Shown here: piece by piece, positions 37,605-49,263 of the stretch
Layout: each line of letters begins with the position of its first letter
How positions within the stretch are numbered: the stretch's first letter is position 1
Assembly: GCA_051294375.1 (NCBI GenBank)
Contig: CM119266.1
Coordinates: 16,238,087 to 16,302,086 of the forward strand
Source of the DNA: Paraspadella gotoi
Lineage: Eukaryota > Chaetognatha
Length of the DNA stretch: 64,000 nucleotides
Direction: 5' to 3'
Notes under the pieces: model-generated
What the model saw: the letters and a program-made list of their open reading frames with translations, nothing else
Database searches by the model: none
Told to the model about the DNA's origin: nothing
Position numbers and translations under genes: made by a program

Positions 37605-38850
37605 CCGCCTCGCCGCACCTGCTCCGCCCCCTGGATCACGCCCTCTTTTTTTTCGGCAGACGAAAAACAGAAACGGCGCCGCAGCCGACAAAGTCGCTTC
37701 CGACGTCGCTACCGCTCATACCGCGCCGCCTCGGCCCCGGCGCCGCCCCTCAACCCTAAATTAAAAGAGAAAATCAACACTCACGCCGCCGCGCCGCTGC
37801 CGCCCACATCGTCGTCATCGTTCCGGTCGTTTCCGCCGTTCTCGTCGCTCCTGCCTCCCCTTCCGCTAAAAAAAAAAAAAAAGGACCGTCGCTAATTTTC
37901 GGGAAAAGGAAATGTTTCTTTCGCGAAAGGAAACCTTAATTTCGACCAATGAACGATCGACAATGAGGTATTTAGATTTAGGAACCAATGAGGAACGTCG
38001 ACAACTGCTAAATCGGAGGGACTAATCAAATATCGGGGAATCGGGCGGAAAGAAGCGGAATAAGGGTTCCAAATTTAATGGCATCGGTTTCGATGAGGGC
38101 GAGAGAAAGAAAAATGGAATTGGGTGTGGGGGGGGCAGAGGTGGAAACGGCGGCGGGAAAATATACGTGACTCTAATTTCGGTTAATGGATAAACAAAAA
38201 AATGCGAAATGAGACGGGATGAAACGGGACCCGCGGTCGACCGGATGGTTGGTGGATGATGGTTCAGGTCATCGCACGAAAACAACTTTTCGCTGACGAA
38301 TTCTTTTAATGATTTCGTGACTCATTGCGACTCATTGACCAGTTTGTACCGATGTCTAAATTTAGTTGCTGACTTTTATATTTAATATTGTGGACGACTC
38401 AAATATTCACAAATATTCATAATATTCAAACGGAGAAAACCGACATCGGATACAGGGATCATAAGTTTAGGCCGAGGGATGGCAAGGTTGGTTCACCGTT
38501 GCAGGATGAAATGTTGCAAGGTGGTCGTGGGAAAATATGGCGTGAAAATGGGCGTCAAGCAGGGATAATGGTGGATAATGGTAGCGATAAGGGTGGATAA
38601 AGGTAGCGATAAGGGTGGATAATGGTAACGATAAGGGTGGATAATGGTAGCGATAAGGGTGGAGTCGTAAAAAAAAGTGAGATAGTGTTTCATAGTTTTT
38701 TTTCTCTCCTTTTCCTTTTTGTCTATTTTTCTTTGGGTTTTTTTTTTCTTTCTTTTTCTTCATCTTTCTTTTTCGCTTTAATCAGCGTCGACGACCTTAC
38801 GACCCGCCAAAAACTTTCGGGGGAGGCGGCACAGGCGGCGGCGGCGGCTT
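37605..38850 (+). other. Ordinary-composition counterpart of the T-to-G block (spacer of the inverted repeat)
   Basis: This stretch aligns collinearly with 42620 to about 43790 of the right arm, including a GC-rich start, a purine-rich middle and a 22-bp tandem array. No convincing gene is visible in it. Confidence 0.7.
38570..38663 (+). repeat. 22-bp tandem array, four units
   Basis: The unit is GGTGGATAATGGTAGCGATA plus AG, with one or two substitutions per unit. A T-poor version of the array is present in the right arm near 43730-43800. Confidence 0.85.
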
Positions 38851-38851
38851 T

Positions 38852-38905
38852 TTTCATCCCCGGATTTAAATTATTTCTTTTCTCTTGCTCTCCTGTCTCT
38901 CTTCT

Positions 38906-38984
<79 letters not shown>

Positions 38985-39352
38985 CCTCCCGACAGGAAAT
39001 TCTCGGTTGTAAGAGGCAGGTTATTTTTATTCGTTTTGCTACTACGTGTAAAGGGACGACGTAGGCAACTGACAATTACTGGGGAGGTTTGACGACGACG
39101 ACGACGACGACCACTGAGACGACTGGCCGGAAATTGACGCTAATTACGTTGTAGCAGGAAAATGAGGGCTGACTCATTCAGTTTTAAAAAAAACAAAATA
39201 AGTGGAAAAAAAAAAGACGTGAGAAAGCGAAAATTTAGAAACACTTTCAGAACCTGAATGTATTAGTGAATCTTTCTCCGTTTTATGGCTTTGTTGTTAT
39301 AATAGTATTTTCACTGTTTTGGTCAGGGACACTCGTTTCTGTCGGTCGGTCG
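38852..39352 (+). repeat. 0.5-0.6-kb direct repeat, copy 2
   Basis: Second copy of 29497-30087. The differences are mostly homopolymer and single-base indels, the pattern of unpolished long-read sequence. Its (CGGT)n end is joined directly to the right arm. Confidence 0.85.
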
Positions 39353-39582
39353 GTCTTTCTCAATTCGTGTTTTACAATCGTTGATTTGACCTTTCTTCTG
39401 ACGAAAAATAGATATTAACCGCTCCTGTTTGAATGAAAAAAAACAAAAACGTGGCCGAAGCCACTTTCCATAACTTAATTCCAGGACGTTTTAAAAATAA
39501 TGGACATTTTTAAAAATTATATAAAAGATAAACAAATTCTCTCTTTATTTAATTACCTAATTGATTAATATCACCTTTTCTG

Positions 39583-40345
39583 GACTCTTGGATTTCTGCT
39601 TTGCAGTGAAGGAGATCATCTCTTCATACACGGTGCTAGTCAACATCCTGGAAACCAACAGAGGTATACACAACATCGTTTTGAAGCACACGTCATAACT
39701 TAGATTATCATTCTAATATTTCAACTCTTTAGGAAGTAATGCTTTTGTTCAGAATTATTTCGCAATATATTCTTAGTCCTATTTGTTTAGGAGTTCTTAT
39801 CTAACTACGCGCGGACTCTAGCCAATTATAATAATCAAGAAGAATTAAAGGAATTTCTGAACCCGCTTACTATATTAATCTCTCTTAAAAACTTCTATCT
39901 CTAGTATCTTTCAAGTTTCAGCTTTTGCAAAGGCCAGACGTGTATTTTATTTTGTTCAAAACTTCATAAATTACCAGAACAAAGCATTCTATATTCTTTA
40001 AATAAATCATCACATTGCAACTATTCTCGCTAATACGACACGCTCTCGCGTCTCATTGTGACGAGCGTTGACATCGTGCTCGTGTTTGGATGCGTCTCTG
40101 TGCATAAAAGTTCCTGACGCAATATGACGGGGAAGAGAGTTCGGCGTGTTCTGGCCGAACAACTTATCATCTTCAACATATGCGACACAGTTTTGAGAAC
40201 TGATAATCCAGAGACGTGCATCGTACGAAACCATAACACAATATCGTCACAGTCAGTAGTCTCGTATATCTATATATAAATCATTATTGTGATCTCGCGC
40301 AGCATCTATCGGGAATTCTGTCGGACTGTCTGGGAAGCGCGTCGG
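39583..40345 (+). pseudogene. Degenerate ARMC4 exons 7-8 (right arm)
   Basis: 39583-39662 matches ARMC4 exon 7 (CTCTTGGATTTCT and the end ATCCTGGAAACCAA before GT). About 40053-40345 matches exon 8 (ACGAGCGTTG, GACGGGGAAGAGAGTTCGGC, ATCGGGAATTCTG, GGGAAGCGCG). Many substitutions toward A/T and several indels break the frame. The exon order is preserved and the distance is about 150 bp longer than in the gene. Confidence 0.75.
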
Positions 40346-40439
40346 TGTTAATAACATGAATATCTCATCGCTGGCTAGAGGAGGAGAAGTAGTAGGATGA
40401 TGACCTGAAGAACGGGAGTGTGGTTTATGGCAGCTATGT

Positions 40440-43400
40440 GTAGGCTGGGATTACGTGAAAGACTCTAGAGTTAATAGAATGGCAAGAGGCAATGCAAAAG
40501 TACGTAAAAGAGCGTAGAAGTGGGCAAACGAGGAGTGAGCAGGCGATAGGAGCAGCCCAAGGACGACAGGCGCCGGAGGACGGGCAACGCGCGGGTGCAA
40601 GCGCGGGAGACGCGCAGGTGGAGAGTACGGAAAGCCATGGAGCGGATGTATACAAGAGAGGGCGAAGGTGTCGTACAAGTGTAAGAAGAAGAGCAGCATG
40701 GGCGAGAGCAATAAGAGACGAGAAGAGAACGTAGAAAGAAAGTACCATGCTCAAACGTCGGTCTAGTACTAGGGATAAGATCCGCCGGGCGAAATGGTGG
40801 GCGTTGGAATGGTGAAGATATCGGTGTGGTCGTGGGTCGTGGTGGAGAGCCGGACGCGCGTGGAGCATGAAGTCTACGTACCATCTGCCGCGCGCCGCGT
40901 CACATTCGCCGGCGCGCGAATGTCGCGCTCGCGCTCTGTCAGCGTCGCGTCGACGCATCTCGCGCATGGCGCGTCGCGCGACGTCGCTCTCAGGACGCTG
41001 CGTTCGTTCGCCGCAGCTCGCGTCGCGCCAGATGCCAAAAGAAGGGTAAAGAAGGAATAGAAATAGTATGAATTATACTGCTGAAGATAGACAGAAAGGA
41101 AGAGAGAATGGAAGGGCACAAAGCGGGTAGTCCCGAGCGCGCGGGCCTTGTCTGAGTGCTGAATGGAAGGTGGGTGTTAGTTCGTGGCGGAGGGGTTAAA
41201 ACGCAAACAGGAGCGGAGGTCGGCAGTATGGTCGCCAAAGGACGGGAACGAGGAATCAGAGGGGCGGAGGATAGAAGGGAGGCTGGCGAGGATTGCGGGC
41301 GGGGGCAGCTCGTGGGGGGGCGGAAGTGGCAAGGCGCGGGGGAGACGGTAAAAGCGGGGGCATGTGGAACAGGATGACGGAAGTGACGGAAGCAGGCGGG
41401 GAGGTGCGCGGGTACAAGAAGAGGGCCGCACGGGGTACGCGGGACCTGCCGGTGCTGCAGCGGGGACGTTCCGCGCAGATGTGTAGCGGGGTTAGCGTAA
41501 GAAAAAAGAGCAACCTCGCCAGAGGCGCGCGAGAGGCGCGCGAAGATGCACCGGGGGCGGCGACGCTGAGAACGACGATAAGATGGCCTGTGAGACTGAG
41601 AGCCAAGCACACCGCGGGCGCGCACGGAATCCATAAGCGAGGTCGGGGAAGCAAAAGGCAAGTAAACGACGAGCGCGAGGTGTGAGTGGCTTTGCTGTCA
41701 TGCGTGACAGGTATAGGAAGCCCTGAGGTGGAGCGCGGTGCTGGCTGGTGGTGGGTGGAAGGTGAGGAGGAGAGAGAGACGGTATTGGGTCGCGCGCGCT
41801 GCGCGGCACTGCGGCGAGTGGCCAGTGGGTGAGAGGAGAGGGGAAAGGTGGCGGCGAAGACGGAGATAGCAATCTCGATTGGCAAAGAAGGTGGGCCGCT
41901 CGATGCGGGCATGGCAAGCCCGAAGCCGGGGGACGGATGGCGTGAGCGACGGGCAAGCAGGCCGTGCGGAGGAGGATCGGAACCGGTAGCAGATACGGGC
42001 GCAATGGAGGGTAGGAGAGGGGGCGGGAAATGAAGGTAGGGATGAGGCCAGGGGAAGGCAAGAGAAAGGGAAATAGACGACCGCAAGGTATCTGCCAGCG
42101 CGTGGAGGCGTGGGAAAGCCAGAGGTCGTGCGCAAGCGGCGCCAGCCAAAACAATACCACAGCGACGACGGGAGCGACAGCGCCGGCGAACGGAGCGAAA
42201 AGGTCAGGGGGCGGAAGGGACGGGAGGACGCCGAGCGGGAAGTAGGCGCAGAAGAGGAAAAGCCGCTGCTGGACGAACTACTAGCAAGGGGCGAGAGAGG
42301 AGGCTGGGATGGGGGAACCGGGGAGGAGGGGGTTGGGCGTGAGGGAAGGAGACATGGGAGGAAGCCAGAGGGGGGCAACTGGAGGAGAGCCGGGGAGACC
42401 GGGGCGCGGGGGGAGCGCACCTAACGTGCGGAGGGGCTGGCGGACCTGCAGGGACCGTGGAGGAGAGCGAGAGAGAAGAGAGAGAGAGAGATTAGAGAGA
42501 GAGATGAGGAGAGAGAGAAGAGAGAGAGAGAGGGAGAGACTGAGATGAGAGTAGAGAGAAGCGCGCGTGTAGAAACGGGGCGAAAACAAAAGGCTATGGG
42601 CCGCCGCGGCCGCCCGCCGGCGCCGCTACCGGCGCCGCCCCGGGCAGCACCGCCCGCGGTGGGGGCGTGGCAGACGGAAAAAACCAGCAAACGGCGCGCA
42701 GCCGACGAAGGCGCGGTCCGACTGCGCGACCGCGAAGTGACCGCGCCGCCTGCGGCCCCGGCGTCCGCCCCGCAACCCGAAAGGAAAAAGAGAAAGCAAC
42801 ACGCACGCCGCTCACGCCTGCGGGCGCCGACAGCGGCGCAGCGGGCGGCGGTCGGGGCCTGCCGGGCGCGGCGCGCCGCCTCGGCCTGCGAAAAAAAAGA
42901 AAGGACCTTGGTCGTCTTTTGTTTTTGTTATGTTTTTTTTTTATGGCGGGAAAAAGGAAAATGGTGCGGTGCACGAAGGAAACCGGTTAATGGGCGACCA
43001 AGGAACGAAGCGACATGGAAGGGTAGGGAGAGTGAGGAACAAGGAGGAATACGGCTGGACAACGGCTGGCAAGTCGGAGGGAGAAGGCAAAGAGCGGGGA
43101 TCGGGCGGAAGAAGCGGGAAGAAGGGGGCCAAAGTGAAGGGCTGAGCGGGTGTCATGGATGGCGAGAGGAAATGAAAAAGGTGGAAGGGGGGGGGCAGAG
43201 GGGGGAAACGGCGGCGGTTGGAAAAATAGACTGGGACTGCGAAGGGTCCCGGGGAAGGGAGAAATCAAAAAATAAGCCGCCGAAAGGTAGACGGGAGTGA
43301 AACGTGTACCCGCCGGGCGACCTGTAGGGTGGGGTGAGGAGGGTGCAGGGCCAGCGCACGGAAACAACGGGCGCGGACGAATGGTGGTGGAAGGCGAGGG

Positions 43401-44376
43401 CGTTGACGAGCGGGCGACGCAGGGACCCAGGGGTGGACCGATGTCCGGGCGAAAGGTGAGGGGGCGTGACGGGTGAGAAGTGAAGAGGGGACGACGCAAA
43501 GGAGGCACAAAGAGGCTTAAGAGGCAAACTGGAGAGAAAACGACATCGGAGATCGATGGAGCAAAGGGGAGGCCGTAGGTGAGGGGCAAGTGGGGGTCGG
43601 CACCGGTGCAAGGAGGAAAGGCGGTGCGAAGGGGTGCGGGAGGGATGATAATAGTGGCCGGGGAAAAGGTGGCTGGCAAGGCATGGTATGAGAGTGGGGG
43701 GAGAAGGTGTGAGCGAGAATGGGGGAGAAATGGGAGCGCAGTAGGTGGGTGAGAATGGGCGTAGAGGGGGGAGAGTGGGAGCGAAGTACAGTGGGTGGTG
43801 AGGGCGTGTAAACAAAAGGAGAGCTGGAGAGGGGCAGCGGTAACGGGGCGCGCCGTGGCCTGGTGGCTGATGGGGTCGTTGTGGGGGCGGGCGGCGGCAG
43901 CGGCGGCCGTGAAGCAAGCGGCGCGACATCCGGTACGACCGCCAAAAATGCGGGCGGGTGGTGCGAGGCGGCCACAAGGCGGCTCTGGGCCCAGCGTCGG
44001 GCGGCAGGCGGCGACGGTGGTGACCCCCCCTGGGAGGCGGCGACACAGAAAAGGAAAAGAAGGGAGTGGAGGGGGGGGGCTGGGGGGGGTTGGGGGCCAA
44101 ACCGGGGCGGCGGGCTGGAGGCGTGAAGGTGGGATAATCTCGTAAACGACGATGAGCGGAGGGACGGGGAAGGTGGCGCGGGCAAAAAAATGAAAAGGGG
44201 TAAGCATAAGAACAGGCGGCCACCCGTGCGCCGCGAGGCGCCCGAGGGCCCTCAAAGGCGCGGCGTCATTGAGCCGGGACTCCGGCGGACCTCCAAGTTA
44301 CGGCACCCCCCCCGTGCCCCAACGTCGGACGCCGCCGCCAAAAAGGGAGGAGAGGATAAAGGCGCGGGCGGGTCGA
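40440..44376 (+). other. T-to-G shifted block, second copy (right arm)
   Basis: This is the same sequence as the left block, in reverse orientation. Position 42768-42787 (CCCGCAACCCGAAAGGAAAA) corresponds to CCCTCAACCCTAAATTAAAA at 37747-37766. The four T of the ordinary copy are all G here and all other bases match. Confidence 0.8.
41860..42370 (+). pseudogene. T-to-G shifted ARMC4 exons 11-12 and intron 12 (right arm)
   Basis: ACGGGCAAGCAGGCCGT near 41950 matches exon 11. About 42125-42270 aligns to exon 12 (AGCGACGACGG, ACAGCGCCGGC, GTCAGGGGGCG, ACGCCGAGCG, GAGGAAA, GGACGAAC). Intron 12 follows: GGATACATTTATGAATCCAG at 26161 appears as GAGACATGGGAGGAAGCCAG ending at 42367. The order matches the parent gene after the exon 7-8 remnants upstream. 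Exons 9-10 between them could not be aligned with confidence. Confidence 0.7.
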
Positions 44377-44401
44377 NNNNNNNNNNNNNNNNNNNNNNNN
44401 N

Positions 44402-44687
44402 CGACGACGACGACGACGACGTCTACGGCGACGACGTGGAAATTCGTCTGGCGCTAAAGAATTGCCGAAAATGATGTTTTGCTTTCCTCTATTTCCCGTC
44501 CCGCCCACCGGCCCTTCCAACCAACCCCGACTTTCCCCCACCCTGCCCCATTATCAACCCCCACGACCTCCCTCTTTCAGACTTTCAACACGGCAGCCTC
44601 AACAATTAGCGCTCATGCCACGTTTAGCTTTATGTTCGATGTTGGAATAGAAGGGTTGCCGGGGGTCGGTTCCCCGTTTTTTTTTTT
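44402..44687 (+). other. Ordinary counterpart of the outer end of the T-to-G block
   Basis: It follows an N gap at the right-arm end. It aligns to the minus strand of 31396 down to about 31170, with T replaced by G there. Its start reads D-rich then VYGDDVEIRLALKNCRK and stops at 44474; this may be an exon remnant, family unknown. Confidence 0.65.
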
Positions 44688-45362
44688 NNNNNNNNNNNNN
44701 NNNNNNNNNNNNNNNNNNNNNNNNNNNNNNNNNNNNNNNNNNNNNNNNNNNNNNNNNNNNNNNNNNNNNNNNNNNNNNNNNNNNNNNNNNNNNNNNNNNN
44801 NNNNNNNNNNNNNNNNNNNNNNNNNNNNNNNNNNNNNNNNNNNNNNNNNNNNNNNNNNNNNNNNNNNNNNNNNNNNNNNNNNNNNNNNNNNNNNNNNNNN
44901 NNNNNNNNNNNNNNNNNNNNNNNNNNNNNNNNNNNNNNNNNNNNNNNNNNNNNNNTCTTTCCTTTTTCCTCTTATGGTTCGGAAAATATTTAGGGAAAAA
45001 AGAGAAGAAAAAAGAGGAGAGAAAATGAAGGTTGTTGCACAGGGAAAGCTTAATCTTGCTGCAAGGAGTTATGTTGGAGCCCGTTGCAGCATAGTTCGTA
45101 AAACAAGAAATTTAGAAGACATGAAAATTCGATTCAAATGACGAACTAAAGTCTCTAAAGTAAAGAATTCACCATAAAATTAAGAAAGAGTATGATTGAA
45201 ATAGAAGTAAAAATTCATAAAATACTATAAAAAGGAAACTTCATAACCAAATGTATTTTGAATATTTCTTTATGCGGTTTACCTTAGATTCGATCGATGA
45301 AGGAACAAGGACCTCGACAAGAGACTTCCTTGTTTAGCATTCTCTCGTGTTTGTTTATGTTA

Positions 45363-45570
45363 CACCTTTCTCTTTCTCCTTCGGCGCTTACTATCCACGA
45401 CGCTTGACTTTTTATAAGCTTCTGGTGTGGGTTGTTACCGTTTATCTTTTCTCCTTCGCCCTTCACCTATCAAACGACCGCTCTTTCACTTTTTTTAGCT
45501 TCTCTTTTTTTTGTTACCTTTCTCTTTATCCTTCGCCCTTCTATTAACGACGCTTGACTTTTTTTAATTT
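45363..45570 (+). repeat. Imperfect 70-80-bp tandem repeat, about three units
   Basis: Recurring blocks TTTCTC(T)TTCTCCTTCG, CACGACGCTTGACTTTTT and AGCTTCT. Pyrimidine-rich, with no gene. Confidence 0.6.
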
Positions 45571-45752
45571 TCTCCTTATTCTGCTTCTTCTATGTTTCCT
45601 TCTTACCCAGTCTTGGTGTTTTTTTTCTATTCTCATTCTTACCCAAAAGCGCCGGCGATTTCGTTCGATGCCTTTTTTGGGATATCGCGCTTTGTTTACC
45701 AGTTTCCACTTCTCTCATCTTCTCTCTCTTCTCATATTCTCGTCTCTCTCTC

Positions 45753-45783
<31 letters not shown>

Positions 45784-45955
45784 CTCTCTCTCTTCTCTCA
45801 CTCTTTCACTTTCGCTAGCAAGAGGGGAGAGCAAAATATTCCCAATTTAACATCATGGGAAAAGATGATGATGTTTGGAGAAACGTCCGCGCTGGAGCCA
45901 CGGGTAGTTATTNNNNNNNNNNNNNNNNNNNNNNNNNTTTTTTTTTTCCGGCGCT

Positions 45956-46886
45956 GAGTTTGGTAGGTGGAGGGGGTGGCGAAAAAAAAAGGTCGGGAGG
46001 GCTTAACTAGGGTTCGGCTCCCCCTCCCCATCCCACTCTGCAGCACCCCGTCACCCTTTCCTGCCCGGAAAAGACTGAGAAGCTGAGACGGAATCGTAAA
46101 TCGGAGCCCGAAATCACCGTCTCTCTTTTTTTTTTTTAGGGACTAGGTTTGGTGCGGTGGTACGTCGGGTCTTTAGGGCAAGAGGGCCTGAGGGGCCCGA
46201 GAAGGAGGCAGAGGGGCCGTAAACGCCCGGTCCTTCGATTCCTCCTTGATGACGATGAGATTTTAAGTCGAGAGTTTTTAACCTGTTCTCTGGGGGGTCG
46301 AGAAGGAAGAAGGGGAGGAAGGAGGGAGAGAGGAAAGGGGAGGAAGGAGGAAAGGAAATAAGAAAAGAATTAAAGGAAAGGGGAGGAAGNNNNNNNNNNA
46401 ATAAGAAAAGAAAGAGAAAGAAAAAGGAAAGCTGATTGCGATGAGAAGGGAATACAGAAATTGGTGAGCGATGAAAAACGGATCTTGGTAGGTTGTTCGG
46501 CCAGAGTTACATTTTGAGAAGATTGTCCTCTGTACAATGTCTATGAAATTTCAGGCTAAATTATTATATAAAAAATCTTAAACCCATCTTTTCATTCGTT
46601 CGACGAACAGCAAACTTGAGAAGAAAAAAAAGCGAAGAGCGGCAGAGACCGGGATGAAAGTGGAAGGGCGCGGAGCGAGGAAGGGAGGGGCTGGGGGAAA
46701 CCAGGGGGCGGGGCTGAGTCGGCAGAGGCAGAGCAGGAAGACTACGGAAGAAGCGCTAATTGCCGGGCTAAAAGACGGAAGACGCCGAGAGATCAGAATT
46801 TCGGGAATTTTTTGGAAAGAAACCGAGAATTTTTTTTTTCGGACTGAAAAACGGAGGAGATGGGGATTGGAGAGGAGAGAGAAGAG

Positions 46887-46947
<61 letters not shown>

Positions 46948-47163
46948 TACTCTTAATGAAAGAGAGAGAGAGAGAGGGGGTTTGACACAGAAGGAGGACT
47001 CTCCAAACCTAAAAGTCGAGGGTTTTTCGAATCAAGACGAAACGAAGCCGAATTTTAATCCGCCCAAAACTGAAAAACTTGATTCGAACTCGTTAGAAAT
47101 CGTAATGAGAAAAAGAGTTTCCCGCGGTAAAAGCGAAACTAACGGACTCTCGAATTAAAGGAT

Positions 47164-47220
<57 letters not shown>

Positions 47221-47410
47221 TCCCCCATTTCCAGACAGAGATCTTCACCTTCCCTTCCACACACCAACCGCTTCTTTTTTTCTTTAAAAGTCTTTTGGAT
47301 CCAAAAGTTAAAAAACCTTAAGAAAAACTAATTTTCTCTCGTTGGCATCAGAGCCATAGAAAGCAGTTGGAGATTTTTTGGCAAATGATTTTTTTTTTCT
47401 GCAGCCTGTG

Positions 47411-47449
<39 letters not shown>

Positions 47450-48988
47450 CTCTCTCATCTCTCTCTCGTTCTCTCTCTCTCTCTCTCTCTCTCTCACAGT
47501 CTATTTCATCACGCTAGAATTGTAACTCAAAACATGCTGTCTACCTCAAAATTTCTTCTTCGAAAACGAGACTCGCGAAAAAAAATATTTATTATTTTGT
47601 TGTAAGTGAATGTTAAAACGTTCATAAACAGTAAAACATCACTAATATCTGTGTCGAGACCCCTTAAGGGGAGGAGAACAAGTTCCTGTTAATTCGTGAT
47701 AGTTTGCATGGAAACCCCTTGTCCCTTAACAATCCCCCATTATCCGAAGTTAGAGCACCGAGACTGTGACAGGTGGGATAGAAAATTGAAAAAACATTTT
47801 GAAAAAATAAATACGATGCACTTCGAGTTTAACAGTATGAATTCCATACCATACAGTGAACAGAAGATGTTTATGGACGGTCAGAATCATCGAATCTTTT
47901 TAAATGTTTAAAATAACCTTTAACCGTGGGAACGTGTATTTTCCCATAAGAAAAACAAGGAAAAAAACCGAGTGGACCGGGAGCGAGCAGGGGGAGAGCA
48001 AGAAGTTATTTTTAGCCAAAAATGGTCCTGAATAACTTTTTACAAGATAATTATTTAGTATTGGTTTTCCCTAAAGAAAGATAAACTATTACCAATTAAT
48101 TTCCAAGCACTTTTTTCATAGGATTTTGGTCAGCTTTTACTCATTCTTCAGTCCTATTCGACAGCAAACCTTAAATTTTTTTATAATTAAAAATGCTAAG
48201 TCATTGCAATCAAGTATTTTTTATTTAAATAATCAAAAAACCCTATTGATAAATAATACTGGGCAATAATATTAACAAACCAGATAGCAAGTATAAATTT
48301 TTTTGTGTAATTATCTGACCTTAAAGTCCTAACCAAAAAAGAAAGACCAAAAAAGTGAAATACTATTTAAATGTTTTTTCCTTAATCCCACCTATTACTA
48401 TAATAAATAAAGATTGATATTTATTTATGAACAAAACAATTACATTGGTAAAGCTTAATAAAAGTTCACATTGCACATCACAACATCTGCGTCGTGAGCT
48501 GTGCTGTTCGTGCTGTTGGCTGTCGTTGATAGTATTAATAGTGCATATAAATTGATATGTAACATATCAATATTTTGTTAAGGTTATGCTTAATAACACA
48601 ATATTTTATTTATTTATTTTATTAATACGTTTACTTTATGAATGCTATAATATGCACTTATAATATTTGATAAAAATCAAATAAAATCAAAATCCGCTTC
48701 ATTGGGAAGCATCAGGGAGAAGGAGGAATCGTCTGCTGAGATGAAGCTCAAATTTAATGCGCAATGTAATCATTGAAATTTTTTGTTTCCTCTTTTCAGA
48801 GATGAATTAATGATCTGATAAAAAAAAATTAGAATTGTTCAAGTCGCTATTAAAATTACTAACTTTAATTTCAACCAACAATTTTAGATTTGGATTGTGT
48901 TGTAATAATCCTTCTTTTTCGTTGTTTTTGTAAAGTTTAGAGATTGGCAAAAGTTTTGATTTTTCAACGAATTTGGCTTTGATACACG
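45956..48988 (+). other. Intergenic with GA/CT arrays, no supported gene
   Basis: GA arrays at 46876-46944 and 47166-47220, a CT array at 47410-47495, and AT-rich DNA after 47900. A 68-codon frame from ATG 47708 is not recognised. Confidence 0.55.
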
Positions 48989-49023
48989 CTGATGAAGGCT
49001 TGTATCCAAAGCAGAAATATGTC
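48989..49023 (+). ncRNA. Hammerhead-like motif, diverged
   Basis: CTGATGA, then a weak hairpin (GCTT/AAGC), then GAAATATGTC, flanked by imperfect inverted arms (GATTTTTCAACGAATT upstream, AATTGTCAAAAATC downstream). It also has an extra A after CTGATGA, as in the foldback copies. Confidence 0.35.
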
Positions 49024-49263
49024 TAATTAATTGTCAAAAATCTTAAGAGAAATGGATCTCACTTGACGAGAGAAGAAATAAAAAAAATAATCAGATTTTT
49101 TCAAAAAAAACGAATGTCACGCAAGAGATCGTACAGAGAGAGAGAGAGAGAGAGGAGAAAGAAAGAACTGGACAGTTTTCCCCTCCCCGCCAAGCGAGAC
49201 GCATTAATTAGGTTACTCTCGTTTATTATCGGCTTATCATTTTGCCTCGCAACGGCGGCGTGA

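Larger units (their letters stand above)
39354..44376 (-). repeat. Right arm of 5.0-kb inverted repeat
   Basis: This is the mirror of 31397-36419 across a 2.9-kb spacer. The inner end abuts a (CGGT)n tract and the outer end stops at an N gap inside a (GAC)n tract. Both breakpoints in simple repeats make a misjoin plausible. Confidence 0.95.

Noticed and set aside
47708-47911. 68-codon frame with mixed composition (METPCPLTIPHYPKLEHRD)
   Set aside because: Not recognised, has no splice context, and lies in AT-rich DNA; length is within chance expectation.
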